NCBI RefSeq assembly: GCF_018860525.1
Contig: NZ_JAHKPM010000009.1
Span: 1 to 43,992, forward strand
From: Vibrio hepatarius
Lineage (GTDB): Bacteria > Pseudomonadota > Gammaproteobacteria > Enterobacterales > Vibrionaceae
Direction of reading: 5' to 3'
Length of the DNA: 43,992 nt
Shown: positions 18,327 through 26,815 of the stretch, one piece after another
Layout of the letters: every line of letters begins with the position of its first letter
Position numbering within the stretch: the first letter of the stretch is position 1
Notes under the pieces: model-generated
The model's input: the letters and a program-made list of their open reading frames with translations, nothing else
Told to the model about the DNA's origin: nothing
Database searches by the model: none
Translations under genes and position numbers: made by a program

Positions 18327-18960
18327 AATTTTCATCACTCCAAAGGTAAAAACTTGACATAGGTCTAAAGACATAAAATGTGGAAAAAGCAAAATATGAT
18401 TACTTTTTTTCTTCTAGATGCAGAAGTTAATCACATTTACATCCAATGACCAAGATCAAAGAACAATTAGATAATGATCAAGCAAGTAGCTTTATAAAAC
18501 AGCATTAAATACAGCAAATATCTTTATATACAAGAACTTATCATCATTTTTAGAATTAAAGATAAAACTCCATCAAACTGAAGATCATATTAGACTTCCC
18601 TATAAATCAGAAAATAATCAGGTTACTCACCACTTTATCCACAATTAATAATATGTGGATAAGTCTGTTAACACTTTTAAAAAATACAGTTAACCCGAGG
18701 CCTTTGCCATACTACAGCATCCTATAGCGATCTTTACTTATATCTTTTACAAAGCCTAAACAGAGGACTTCTAAATTTGATGAGTTTTGCTTCACAGCAT
18801 TAAAAAAGAGCGGTGACCTGCGCTATTTAAGCACCTAGTCAAAGGGAAGTTTGGTTCAATATACGAGGTTTACTAATCATAAATCAGAAGAGAATGACCT
18901 CAACTGACAAGACGGCACTCAAATAACGGAACTGGTTTCGTATATTTTCAAAAGATAATT
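18327..18960. other. Gene-free AT-rich interval with DnaA boxes (candidate datA-like locus)
   Basis: No credible gene lies in these 634 bases. The stretch is AT-rich and holds DnaA boxes of the form TTWTNCACA. One is at 18379-18387 (TTTTCCACA, minus orientation). A perfect facing pair lies at 18635-18643 (TTATCCACA, plus) and 18654-18662 (the same, minus), 10 nt apart. A near-match with one change lies at 18427-18435 (TTAATCACA, plus). Four GATC sites are present. In E. coli the same interval, between queG and the glyVXY tRNA genes, holds datA, where DnaA is bound and its ATP hydrolysed. I could not identify a convincing IHF site. The assignment is by synteny and boxes only. Confidence 0.5.
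18802..18823 (-). terminator. Possible terminator of the tRNA array
   Basis: On the minus strand AGCG and CGCT form a short stem around an 8-nt loop, with TCTTTTTT following within two bases. It lies about 150 nt beyond the last decayed tRNA copy. The stem is only 4-5 bp, so the call is weak, but no better terminator is visible before queG. Confidence 0.35.
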
Positions 18961-19040
18961 GTCTTCGGAAGCCAGATATAGTCAATGACTTCCGCGGGTT
19001 TTATGAGTCGCTGAACCGATGGGCTAGCAAATCATAACAC
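18961..19040 (-). pseudogene. Decayed tRNA-fMet copy (relic 1)
   Basis: The stretch GCCAGATATAGTCAATGACT...GGGCTAGCAA aligns with the 3' two-thirds of the neighbouring tRNA-fMet genes, but with many changes, an expanded anticodon region and no acceptor stem. It is the most diverged of four such relics and lies last in the transcription direction. Confidence 0.45.
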
Positions 19041-19048
19041 CTTAAAAT

Positions 19049-19125
<77 letters not shown>

Positions 19126-19166
19126 TCCGTATTTATCACTTGAAGTATGATAACCGCTTCTATATC

Positions 19167-19258
19167 TGGAGTGACACACGAGGTAACTTGTTCACAAATA
19201 GAACATCCTTTACCTCAACCTTGATCAGGTTGCACTCAACTAACTGAGCTAGTGTTGC
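19167..19258 (-). pseudogene. Decayed tRNA-Gly copy with a 16-nt insertion (relic)
   Basis: The D-arm and anticodon stem resemble tRNA-Gly, but the anticodon loop reads TGATCAA instead of TTGCCAA. The acceptor stem has two mismatches, and 16 extra bases sit where the variable loop and T-arm should be. GAGGTA/TACCTC and TGTTC/GAACA in the insert can pair as nested stems. It cannot fold as a normal tRNA. It ends in an intact TCCA. Confidence 0.65.
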
Positions 19259-19293
19259 ACTCTCCATCATTAAGAACGATGGCAACGATAAAT

Positions 19294-19369
19294 TGGAGCG
19301 ACACACGAGGTTCGAACTCGTGACCTCAACCTTGGCAAGGTTGCGCTCTACCAACTGAGCTAGTGTCGC
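19294..19369 (-). tRNA. tRNA-Gly (GCC), copy 1
   Basis: 76 nt including encoded CCA. Acceptor stem GCGACAC/GTGTCGC with U73, as usual for bacterial tRNA-Gly, and anticodon loop TTGCCAA with anticodon GCC, which reads GGC and GGU. Identical to the other two Gly copies here. Confidence 0.97.
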
Positions 19370-19387
19370 ATGTTCTCAAAAGAGAAT

Positions 19388-19472
19388 TGGTTGCTAGGGC
19401 CAGATATGAATCAATGACCTTCGCGGGCCTTATGAATAGCTGAGCCCGACGAGCTAGCAAATCATAACACCT
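19388..19472 (-). pseudogene. Decayed tRNA-fMet copy (relic 2)
   Basis: This is the clearest fMet relic. From the CCA end it reads TGGTTGCTAGGGCCAGATAT against TGGTTGCGGGGGCCGGATTT in the intact genes. It retains CCCGACGAGCTA of the D-arm, but has extra bases around the anticodon and has lost the 5' half of the acceptor stem. Confidence 0.65.
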
Positions 19473-19478
19473 TTAAAT

Positions 19479-19555
<77 letters not shown>

Positions 19556-19596
19556 TCCGTGTTCATCATTTTAAGCATGATGACTGCTTGTGTATC

Positions 19597-19672
19597 TGGA
19601 GCGACACACGAGGTTCGAACTCGTGACCTCAACCTTGGCAAGGTTGCGCTCTACCAACTGAGCTAGTGTCGC
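19597..19672 (-). tRNA. tRNA-Gly (GCC), copy 2
   Basis: 76 nt with encoded CCA and anticodon GCC, identical to copies 1 and 3. It is separated from the fMet gene downstream by about 40 nt containing the TCATCAT/ATGATGA hairpin. Confidence 0.97.
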
Positions 19673-19686
19673 ATATTCTAAAAAGA

Positions 19687-19770
19687 GAGTTGCGAGGACA
19701 AACATAAATCAATGACCTTCGCAGGTATTATGGATAGCAGAACCTGACGAGCCAGCAATTCATAACACCT
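19687..19770 (-). pseudogene. Decayed tRNA-fMet copy (relic 3)
   Basis: Same position and length as relic 2, between a tRNA-Gly and an fMet gene. AATCAATGACCTTCGC and the CCTGACGAGC D-arm remnant are shared with relic 2. The acceptor and T stems are broken. Confidence 0.55.
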
Positions 19771-19776
19771 TTAAAT

Positions 19777-19853
<77 letters not shown>

Positions 19854-19893
19854 TCCGTATTCATCATTTTAAGCATGATGACGCTTGTTTATC

Positions 19894-19970
19894 TGAAGGG
19901 CCTGATTTTAATCAGTGGCCTTAGCGAGTTTTATGAAAAACTTAGCCCAACGGCTTAGAAAATCATACCA
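19894..19970 (-). pseudogene. Decayed tRNA-like copy (relic 4)
   Basis: GGGCCTGATTTTAATCAGTGGCC and CCCAACGGCTTAG sit in register with the fMet T-arm and D-arm. Similarity is weaker than in relics 2 and 3, so its parent gene is uncertain. Confidence 0.4.
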
Positions 19971-19979
19971 CTTTTTAAT

Positions 19980-20056
<77 letters not shown>

Positions 20057-20097
20057 TCCGTATTCATCATTTTAAGCATGATGACTGCTTGTGTATC

Positions 20098-20173
20098 TGG
20101 AGCGACACACGAGGTTCGAACTCGTGACCTCAACCTTGGCAAGGTTGCGCTCTACCAACTGAGCTAGTGTCGC
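20098..20173 (-). tRNA. tRNA-Gly (GCC), copy 3
   Basis: 76 nt with CCA, anticodon GCC, identical to copies 1 and 2. The first intact tRNA-Gly in the transcription direction, 20 nt after fMet copy 5. Confidence 0.97.
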
Positions 20174-20193
20174 ATGTTCTCAAAAAAGAGAAT

Positions 20194-20270
<77 letters not shown>

Positions 20271-20308
20271 TCCGTGTTCATCAAATAAAGTATGATGATT
20301 CCTACTTA

Positions 20309-20399
20309 CCAGAGCGACACTTTAGGTTCACTATTCATATTAGAAAGGTGTGACTTTAACCTTGATAAGGTTGTGCTTAACCAATTGAGCCAGTGTCGC
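20309..20399 (-). pseudogene. Decayed tRNA-Gly copy at the head of the array
   Basis: The 5' acceptor strand GCGACAC and its partner GTGTCGC are intact, and the D-arm is nearly so. The anticodon loop reads TTATCAA instead of TTGCCAA, the T-arm region is expanded by about 15 nt, and the terminal CCA is lost (CTG). As first element of the transcript it probably acts only as leader RNA. Confidence 0.65.
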
Positions 20400-20431
20400 A
20401 TTCACAACGTTTACGTCGTGTTGGGCTGCGA

Positions 20432-20459
20432 ATTATAAGAGCATTTTTTTGTGATGCAA
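20432..20459 (-). promoter_or_regulatory. tRNA array promoter
   Basis: TTGCAT (20454-20459), 16 bp, then a perfect TATAAT (20432-20437) on the minus strand. A GC-rich discriminator (TCGCAGCCC) follows and A/T tracts precede the -35 at about 20470-20490. This is the layout of a strong, stringently controlled stable-RNA promoter. The start would be near 20425. Confidence 0.8.
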
Positions 20460-20500
20460 GTCCTTACAGTAAAAAAAGCCGTTTTTTTTTCTGTTTGATG

Positions 20501-20526
20501 AAAAAGAACACAAAACAAAGTGTTCC
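20501..20526 (-). terminator. orn terminator
   Basis: On the minus strand GGAACAC...GTGTTC pairs over 6 bp with an 8-nt loop and runs into TTTTT, about 55 nt after the orn stop. It separates orn from the tRNA promoter just beyond. Confidence 0.75.
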
Positions 20527-20578
20527 TGTCTTTATTCGGTCTCTAAAATACCACATCACATTTGGAAAACCATACGAG

Positions 20579-21124
20579 TTATATTTTGAAAATAGTTTGA
20601 CGATAATACTTCAACTCAGCAATAGACTCTTGTATATCGTCTAACGCCAGATGACTCCCAGACTTAGAAAAGCCACTCAATACTTGATGATCCCAACGGC
20701 GGGTCAACTCCTTTATTGTACTGACATCTACATATCGGTAATGAAAATACTCTTCAAGTTCTGGCATGTGCTTATAGAGAAAACGTCTATCTTGGCCCAC
20801 ACTATTGCCACATATAGGTGAGGCACCTTTAGGAACCCACTTACCTAAAAACTCGACGGTCTGATTTATTGCCTCTTGTTCTGTCACTTTACTGGCACGA
20901 ACTCGTGCGACTAAGCCACTACCTGTATGTGTTCTGGTACACCACTCATCCATCTTCGCCAATTCTTGTTCGGACTGATGAATGGCAAGTACTGGCCCTT
21001 GAGCTAGAATGTTCAATTCACTATCGGTGACGATAGTAGCAATTTCAATGACTTTATGGGTTTCGGGGTCTAAACCTGTCATTTCCAGATCAATCCAAAT
21101 TAAATTTTGATCGCTAAAGGACAT
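20579..21124 (-). CDS. orn: Oligoribonuclease
   Basis: 181-residue DEDDh 3'-5' exoribonuclease that degrades 2- to 5-nt RNAs, including pGpG from c-di-GMP turnover. Exo motif I is [25 protein letters not shown] at about residues 8-28 (Asp12, Glu14). Motif II is in [11 protein letters not shown] with its Asp, and motif III is [11 protein letters not shown] (about 158-168, His and Asp). Length equals E. coli Orn. It is divergent from rsgA, with a 109-nt promoter region between them. Confidence 0.97.
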   Translation of the reverse strand: MSFSDQNLIWIDLEMTGLDPETHKVIEIATIVTDSELNILAQGPVLAIHQSEQELAKMDEWCTRTHTGSGLVARVRASKVTEQEAINQTVEFLGKWVPKGASPICGNSVGQDRRFLYKHMPELEEYFHYRYVDVSTIKELTRRWDHQVLSGFSKSGSHLALDDIQESIAELKYYRQTIFKI

Positions 21125-21233
21125 AAATCGTTGCCTATTGGTTTTATGCTAAAAAAGGTACTATACCCAAATTCTGATCCTCAAGATAGAAAACCTAAGG
21201 ATCACCTAGATGAATATAGTTAAGTAGAGAATT

Positions 21234-22289
21234 GTGGCAAAAAAGAAAAAATTAACCAAAGGTCAAGTTCGACGAGTACGAAGCAATCAAAAAAGAAAAT
21301 TGTCGAAAGAAGATGCCTTTCAGTGGGAGGAATCTATGCTGGGCGCTACTCAAAAAGGCCTTGTGATTACTCGTTTCGGTCAACACGCTGATATTGAGGA
21401 TATTGAAAATGGCACAGTGCATCGTTGTAACTTACGCCGTGGTATTGAGACACTGGTATCTGGCGATAACGTCATCTGGAGACCAGGATTAGAGTCGATG
21501 GAAGGTATTAACGGAGTAGTGGAAGCGGTCGAACCTCGTAGCTCAGTTCTAATTCGTCCAGATTACTACGATGGTTTAAAACCTGTAGCTGCTAATGTTG
21601 AACAGATGGTTATCGTGTCTTCAGTGCTACCAGAACTTTCTCTCAATATCATCGATCGCTACTTAGTCGCAGCAGAGACGCTTAATATTGCTCCACTACT
21701 TGTCCTCAATAAAGTTGATCTCCTAGAAGATGAGAAACGTGTTCTGTATCATCAATCGTTAGAAAAATACCAACACATTGGCTATGAAGTTTTATTTGTA
21801 AGTAAAGAGAATGGCGAAGGTATAGCCGATCTTGAAACTAAGCTAAAAGATCGTGTCAATATATTTGTTGGCCAATCGGGAGTAGGGAAATCAAGCTTAG
21901 TCAATGCTTTAATGCCAGAGTTTAATGTCGAAGAAGGTGAAGTGTCTGAAAATTCCGGATTGGGCCAGCACACCACTACGGCTTCTCGCCTTTACCATAT
22001 TCCAACTGGTGGTGATTTGATTGATTCTCCTGGGGTTCGAGAATTTGGTTTATGGCACTTAGCAGCAGAAGAAGTGACTAAAGCATTTATTGAATTTCGT
22101 CCCTACCTAGGCAATTGCAAGTTCCGTGACTGCAAGCACAAGGATGATCCAGGATGCGCATTGCGTGAGGCCGTCGATAAGAGTGAAGTAAGTAATACCA
22201 GATTCGAAAATTACCACCGCATTCTCGAAAGCATGGGGGAGGTTAAAGCCAACCGTCAATATTCGCGTAACAAAAAAGCGGATCTTTAA
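21234..22289 (+). CDS. rsgA: Ribosome small subunit-dependent GTPase A
   Basis: 351-residue circularly permuted GTPase that checks late 30S maturation and releases RbfA. An OB-fold (about 40-110) is followed by the permuted G motifs: NKVDLL (about 160-165), the P-loop [12 protein letters not shown] (about 212-223) and [11 protein letters not shown] (about 262-272). The C-terminal zinc motif is [14 protein letters not shown] (about 297-310). The GTG start gives the lysine-rich N-terminus [14 protein letters not shown] expected of the family. psd follows after about 100 nt. Confidence 0.96.
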   Translation: MAKKKKLTKGQVRRVRSNQKRKLSKEDAFQWEESMLGATQKGLVITRFGQHADIEDIENGTVHRCNLRRGIETLVSGDNVIWRPGLESMEGINGVVEAVEPRSSVLIRPDYYDGLKPVAANVEQMVIVSSVLPELSLNIIDRYLVAAETLNIAPLLVLNKVDLLEDEKRVLYHQSLEKYQHIGYEVLFVSKENGEGIADLETKLKDRVNIFVGQSGVGKSSLVNALMPEFNVEEGEVSENSGLGQHTTTASRLYHIPTGGDLIDSPGVREFGLWHLAAEEVTKAFIEFRPYLGNCKFRDCKHKDDPGCALREAVDKSEVSNTRFENYHRILESMGEVKANRQYSRNKKADL

Positions 22290-22391
22290 GGCGAAATTCA
22301 GCATTGAGAATACTGACTTTATTGGCAAAATTCAGTAATATCTCACGCCCCAAAGTAAACAAATATTTAGTTAGCATTGGAATATATAACA

Positions 22392-23258
22392 ATGGATAAA
22401 ATCAAAGTTGGACTACAGTATTGGATCCCTCAACACGGTTTGACACGTTTCATCGGAAAACTGGCGTCAGCCAGAGCTGGTGGTCTAACAACAAGCGTCA
22501 TTCGCTGGTTTATCAAACAATACAATGTCAATATGGATGAGGCAAAGCACTCAGATCCTAAGCATTTTAAGACCTTTAACGACTTTTTTGTTCGTGAGCT
22601 AAAAGAAGGTTCACGGCCAATTTCCTCTCAGGAAAATACTATTACTCACCCTGCTGATGCTTGCGTTAGCCAATTTGGGCCGATCCAAGATGGCAAACTT
22701 ATTCAAGCTAAAGGGCATAAGTACACTGCTCAAGAGCTACTTGGAGGGGATGCTAAATTAGCGACAGAATTTTTTGGTGGTGACTTTGCAACTCTTTATC
22801 TTTCACCACGTGATTATCACAGAGTTCATATGCCATGTGACGGTACCTTGCGTCAAATGATATACGTACCAGGTGACCTATTTTCAGTGAATCCTCTCAC
22901 GGCAGAAAATGTCCCTAATTTATTTGCCCGTAACGAGCGTGTTGTAAGCATTTTTGATACCGAGTTTGGCCCTATTGCACAAGTACTAGTCGGAGCTACA
23001 ATTGTTGGCAGTATTGAGCAAGTCTGGGCTGGTACCATCACTCCACCACGTGGTAATAGCGTGTATAAATGGGATTATCCAAACACGGGCGACAAAGCCG
23101 TAGTACTTAAAAAAGGGCAGGAAATGGGGCGGTTTAAGTTAGGCTCAACGGTAATCAATCTATTTGCGAAAAACTCTATTAAGTTCGATGATTCTATGGC
23201 TACCGGCCACTCAACGATAATGGGAACGCCATTCGCTTCTGGTCTTGAAACAGATTAA
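22392..23258 (+). CDS. psd: Phosphatidylserine decarboxylase proenzyme
   Basis: 288 residues from the ATG at 22392 ([16 protein letters not shown]). The frame opens with an unlikely TTG five codons earlier. Psd is an inner-membrane enzyme that converts phosphatidylserine to phosphatidylethanolamine. It cleaves itself at Gly-Ser in the LGST motif, seen here in [13 protein letters not shown] (about residues 248-260), to create the pyruvoyl group. [16 protein letters not shown] (about 136-151) holds the conserved His residues. It ends shortly after the LGST region and lacks the longer C-terminal extension of E. coli Psd. A terminator follows. Confidence 0.96.
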   Translation: MDKIKVGLQYWIPQHGLTRFIGKLASARAGGLTTSVIRWFIKQYNVNMDEAKHSDPKHFKTFNDFFVRELKEGSRPISSQENTITHPADACVSQFGPIQDGKLIQAKGHKYTAQELLGGDAKLATEFFGGDFATLYLSPRDYHRVHMPCDGTLRQMIYVPGDLFSVNPLTAENVPNLFARNERVVSIFDTEFGPIAQVLVGATIVGSIEQVWAGTITPPRGNSVYKWDYPNTGDKAVVLKKGQEMGRFKLGSTVINLFAKNSIKFDDSMATGHSTIMGTPFASGLETD

Positions 23259-23279
23259 AAAATATATATCTCATATGAC

Positions 23280-23303
23280 AGCCCTGATTTTCAGGGCTTT
23301 TTT
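23280..23303 (+). terminator. psd terminator
   Basis: AGCCCTGA/TCAGGGCT, an 8-bp stem with a 3-nt loop, followed by TTTTT, about 20 nt after the psd stop. Confidence 0.92.
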
Positions 23304-23424
23304 GACTCAAAACAAACTCAGATTAAAAGATCATCATTGAGTATTCAAATTCCTATCCACGTCTAAAACCCCAATACTGAGATACTTTATGCTAAAGCCA
23401 TGTTGACCTTTAAGGTTAAATTCT

Positions 23425-23556
23425 ATGCCCCCAAATTCACTGGCTTATTCAACTGGGTTTATTGAAGGTAAAGATATGGCAAAAACGGGCGCCCTACTCG
23501 GTATTTTAGGGTTATTTGTTATTTACACAGCAGTAATTATTTTAGAAGCCTATTAA
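23425..23556 (+). pseudogene. C-terminal relic of an SLC13/DASS-type transporter
   Basis: A 43-codon frame begins MPPNSLAYSTGFIEGKDMAK and continues into a hydrophobic helix (TGALLGILGLFVIYTAVIIL). This resembles the last part of sodium/dicarboxylate or sulfate symporters of the SLC13 (CitT/INDY) family: the PPN-A/S motif, the STG-I-DM-K-G segment and the final transmembrane helix. The in-frame codons before the ATG give only LRLNS after a TGA, so the rest of the transporter (some 400 residues) is missing. It is most simply a deletion remnant. An expressed single-helix protein cannot be excluded. Confidence 0.6.
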
Positions 23557-23871
23557 CAAAAACCAAACCAACACCATACTGCTACATTGGCAAGGGCTAT
23601 CATAGCCTTACTCAAGGAAGTTATGATCATTAACTAATGGCTATCAGAATAATCGCTAATAACAGCTTTATATTCACTCATAATTGACGACAATAAGCTT
23701 ACAAACAGGAAACTATGACTTGCTAAAACCTTAATAGGTAAAGAATTGAAAGATAACAACACAAACAACCCGATAATCTTTGATCTTTACCTACAGTTTT
23801 GGCTTAAAAGTGTAGTAAAATTACGCTAATTTTGTTTCCTAAGTTACTATGAATTGGATGAGGACATCACT
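23557..23871 (+). promoter_or_regulatory. gpmM upstream region with a long inverted repeat
   Basis: This 315-nt spacer holds a perfect 10-bp inverted repeat, TAGGTAAAGA (23735-23744) and TCTTTACCTA (23784-23793). Inside it a second pair, AAAGAT/ATCTTT, can extend the structure. It ends about 80 nt before gpmM. A minor hairpin, GGCTA/TAGCC, is near 23600. I could not find a promoter with two good elements. Confidence 0.4.
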
Positions 23872-25404
23872 ATGTCAGCTAAGAAACCATTGGCTCTTGT
23901 TATTTTGGACGGCTATGGTCATCGAGAAGATGCCGCACATAATGCTATTGCAAACGCTAAAACACCAGTCATCGACAATCTACTAGCCGGTTATCCTAAT
24001 ACACTCATCTCTGCTTCAGGTCTTGATGTAGGTTTACCTGATGGACAGATGGGCAACTCAGAAGTCGGCCACACCAATATTGGGGCAGGTCGAGTGGTTT
24101 ACCAAGATTTGACCCGAATCACTAAGTCCATCGCCGATGGTGAGTTTTCACAAACACCAGCTCTAGTTGAAGCGATTGATACAGCAGTAAAATCTCAAAA
24201 AGCAGTCCACATCATGGGACTAATGTCTCCGGGCGGTGTTCATTCCCATGAAAATCACATCTACTCTGCGATAGAAATGGCAGCAAGCAGAGGCGCAGAA
24301 AAGATCTATTTGCACTGTTTCTTAGATGGCCGTGACACACCACCCCGTAGTGCAGAAAATTCCCTAACGCGTTTCGATAAACTATTTCACAAGCTGGGTA
24401 AAGGTCGTATTGCTTCACTTATCGGTCGTTACTATGCAATGGATCGTGATAACAACTGGGAACGTGTTCAAGCAGCTTATGACCTTTTAACTCAAGCTAA
24501 AGCAGAGTTCCAATCCAATTCTGGAGTTTCAGGTTTGAAAGCTGCTTATGAACGGGGAGAAAACGATGAGTTCGTTAAAGCTACTGCGATAAAAACTAAT
24601 GGCCAAGAAGATGCGATCATCCAAGATGGTGATACGGTTATCTTTATGAACTACCGAGCTGACAGAGCACGACAAATAACACGGACATTTGTTCCTGGAT
24701 TTGACTGTTTTGAACGCACAGTATTCCCGAACATTCACTTTGTGATGCTTACACAATATGCAGCGGATATACCTCTTGCAATTGCTTTCCCTCCAGCATC
24801 TCTAGAAAATACATATGGTGAATGGCTATCAAAACAAGGTCATACTCAATTACGTATCTCTGAAACGGAAAAATATGCCCATGTGACCTTTTTCTTTAAT
24901 GGCGGTGTAGAAACAGAATTTGAGGGTGAAGAGCGCCAATTAGTAGCATCTCCTAAAGTTGCAACCTACGATCTGCAACCAGAAATGAGCTCTGAAGAAT
25001 TAACTGAAAAAATGATTGCAGCTATTAAATCAGGTCAATATGATACTATCATTTGTAACTATCCAAATGCTGACATGGTTGGTCATACTGGTGTTTATGA
25101 CGCAGCTAAATCTGCCATTGAGGCACTAGATTTCTGTATAGGTAAGGTTGTATCAGCCATCCAAGAAGTCGGTGGGCAAATGCTGATTACCGCAGATCAC
25201 GGTAATGCAGAAATGATGGTTAACCCCGAGACAGGAGGCACTCATACTGCGCATACCAACCTCCCAGTCCCTCTTATCTATGTGGGCGATAAACAGATTG
25301 AATTAAAAGAGGGTGGTAAACTTTCTGATCTAGCTCCAACAATGTTATCTCTATCAGGTCTGAATATTCCAGATCAAATGACAGGTGAAATATTAGTGAA
25401 ATAA
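23872..25404 (+). CDS. gpmM: 2,3-bisphosphoglycerate-independent phosphoglycerate mutase
   Basis: 510 residues from the ATG at 23872, supported by GAGG 9 nt upstream. The manganese-dependent enzyme interconverts 3- and 2-phosphoglycerate in glycolysis and gluconeogenesis. It belongs to the alkaline phosphatase superfamily. The metal ligand LVILDGYG (Asp, about residue 13) and nucleophile region [19 protein letters not shown] (Ser, about 63) are at the N-terminus. [37 protein letters not shown] and ITADHGNAE complete the two active sites. Single gene, flanked by inverted-repeat regions on both sides. Confidence 0.97.
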   Translation: MSAKKPLALVILDGYGHREDAAHNAIANAKTPVIDNLLAGYPNTLISASGLDVGLPDGQMGNSEVGHTNIGAGRVVYQDLTRITKSIADGEFSQTPALVEAIDTAVKSQKAVHIMGLMSPGGVHSHENHIYSAIEMAASRGAEKIYLHCFLDGRDTPPRSAENSLTRFDKLFHKLGKGRIASLIGRYYAMDRDNNWERVQAAYDLLTQAKAEFQSNSGVSGLKAAYERGENDEFVKATAIKTNGQEDAIIQDGDTVIFMNYRADRARQITRTFVPGFDCFERTVFPNIHFVMLTQYAADIPLAIAFPPASLENTYGEWLSKQGHTQLRISETEKYAHVTFFFNGGVETEFEGEERQLVASPKVATYDLQPEMSSEELTEKMIAAIKSGQYDTIICNYPNADMVGHTGVYDAAKSAIEALDFCIGKVVSAIQEVGGQMLITADHGNAEMMVNPETGGTHTAHTNLPVPLIYVGDKQIELKEGGKLSDLAPTMLSLSGLNIPDQMTGEILVK

Positions 25405-25422
25405 CCTTCGCCCAGTTTTAGC

Positions 25423-25471
25423 GTAAAGTTCTACTGGCTTGCAAATGATTAAATAACCAGTAGGACTTTAC
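25423..25471 (+). other. Long hairpin after gpmM without a T-run
   Basis: GTAAAGTTCTACTGG and CCAGTAGGACTTTAC pair over 15 positions (one G-U) around a 19-nt loop, starting 18 nt after the gpmM stop. There is no U-tract on either strand, so it is not a standard terminator. It may stabilise or process the gpmM 3' end. The remaining 200 nt before envC show no gene. Confidence 0.55.
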
Positions 25472-25674
25472 ACTTTCTAGGCAAAGTTTCATTTGACACA
25501 TCTCAATACCCACCAACATACAAAGTTATGAATATCACAGAGAAAACTCTCTTATTTACTTACCAGTAGCTAGTTTTTATTTCTTCCTCAACAAGTTTTA
25601 ACATTACTCTTTCTTCAGAGGAATGTGTTTGGTTATACTGACTGCCAAATAAGGATTTAGGACTGACACCTCAC

Positions 25675-26814
25675 ATGGCAATACAGCAATCGAGACGAAC
25701 ATTAGCTTTACCTAAAATTGCTGGATTACTATGCATCATATTGACCATTTTAGCATTCCCATGCAGGTCCTCGTCACCGACTGAACTAAAAGGTGTCAGC
25801 AATGAAATTTCCAGACAGAAACAGGCGTTAAGTTCACGACAAAAAAAACTCGATTCACTCCAGCAGTCATTAAAAAAGCAAGAGCTCAGTATTGCTCGAT
25901 TGGAAAAAGACATTAAGCAAGCAAAGGCATCGTTATATAAAACCAACCAAAGTATTTCTGCGCTAGAAAAACGCATGGCTTCATTACAAAAACAAAAACA
26001 AAAACAAACTGAAGTCCTAGCTGAGCTTTTGCAAACTTATTACGCTACACAAAGAGCAAACTCTTCAACCAACCTTCTTAATCAAGGAGTAGAGGAAGAC
26101 AGAATAAGCCAATACTTCCAGCACCTAGCTAAGCAACGGGCAAGAACAATTGAACAGCTAGAAAAAACGGTAACTGAATTAACTAAAAGTGACACGCAGC
26201 TTCAATTAGAAAAACAGCAAATTACTACTTTGCTTACTAAGCAAAAGCAAGCACGTAAGCGTTTAACTAAAGAACAGTCTAAACGGAAAGGTACAGTCGG
26301 CAGCATTAGAAAAAACATCTCCAATGATAAGGTTTATCTGACAGAACTCCAACGTAATGAAACGCGGCTAAAAGCAGAAATTGCTAAAGCAGCGAAGCGT
26401 AATAATACCATTCCCATGGACGGACTAGCCAAGCGAAAGGGCCAACTTCCTTGGCCACTGAAAGGGAGCGTACTACATAATTATGGTTCTAGACAAACGG
26501 GACAGCTTAACTGGAAAGGGATGGTTATTGGTGCCAAATATGGCCAGACCATTAAAGCCGTTTATTCAGGAACCGTCGTCTTTTCTGACTATTTGAGAGG
26601 TTATGGACTCGTCATTCTGCTCGATCATGGTAAAGGCGATATGACCTTATACGGCTTTAATCAAAGCTTACTAAAAAACGAAGGTGATAAAGTCTCTGCT
26701 GGTGAGACAATTGCTCTAGCGGGTGATACTGGCGGCCAGCCCAAAGCCTCACTGTATTTTGAAATAAGACGTAACAGCAAAGCTCAGAACCCAAAGAGTT
26801 GGTTAACTAGGTGA
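25675..26814 (+). CDS. envC: EnvC, murein hydrolase activator
   Basis: 379-residue divisome-associated periplasmic protein that activates septal amidases such as AmiB. An N-terminal signal segment (about 10-32) is followed by long coiled coils (about 38-240, rich in Gln, Lys, Leu) that bind FtsEX. The C-terminal LytM/M23 domain runs about 255-375. The zinc ligands of active M23 peptidases are replaced: LNWKGMVI where HxGxD is expected, and LYFEIR where the HxH motif would be. This marks it as an activator and not an endopeptidase. Its stop is 1 nt from that of the convergent DHH gene. Confidence 0.93.
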   Translation: MAIQQSRRTLALPKIAGLLCIILTILAFPCRSSSPTELKGVSNEISRQKQALSSRQKKLDSLQQSLKKQELSIARLEKDIKQAKASLYKTNQSISALEKRMASLQKQKQKQTEVLAELLQTYYATQRANSSTNLLNQGVEEDRISQYFQHLAKQRARTIEQLEKTVTELTKSDTQLQLEKQQITTLLTKQKQARKRLTKEQSKRKGTVGSIRKNISNDKVYLTELQRNETRLKAEIAKAAKRNNTIPMDGLAKRKGQLPWPLKGSVLHNYGSRQTGQLNWKGMVIGAKYGQTIKAVYSGTVVFSDYLRGYGLVILLDHGKGDMTLYGFNQSLLKNEGDKVSAGETIALAGDTGGQPKASLYFEIRRNSKAQNPKSWLTR

Positions 26815-26815
26815 T

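Noticed and set aside
18635..18662. Chromosomal replication origin, because of two perfect DnaA boxes
   Set aside because: No dnaA, rpmH, mnmG or parAB genes nearby, no AT-rich 13-mer array, and few boxes. A DnaA-titration site by synteny is the better reading.
19160..19354. 64-codon open frame in the tRNA array
   Set aside because: It lies over tRNA-Gly copy 1 and the Gly relic, and its amino-acid sequence derives from tRNA sequence.
20470..20490. A-tract/T-tract around GCCG as a terminator
   Set aside because: The central stem is too short. It fits better as A/T-rich upstream sequence of the tRNA promoter.
23304..23424. Further upstream parts of the SLC13 transporter
   Set aside because: Reading all frames by eye gave no continuation beyond a few residues, so only the C-terminal piece is claimed.
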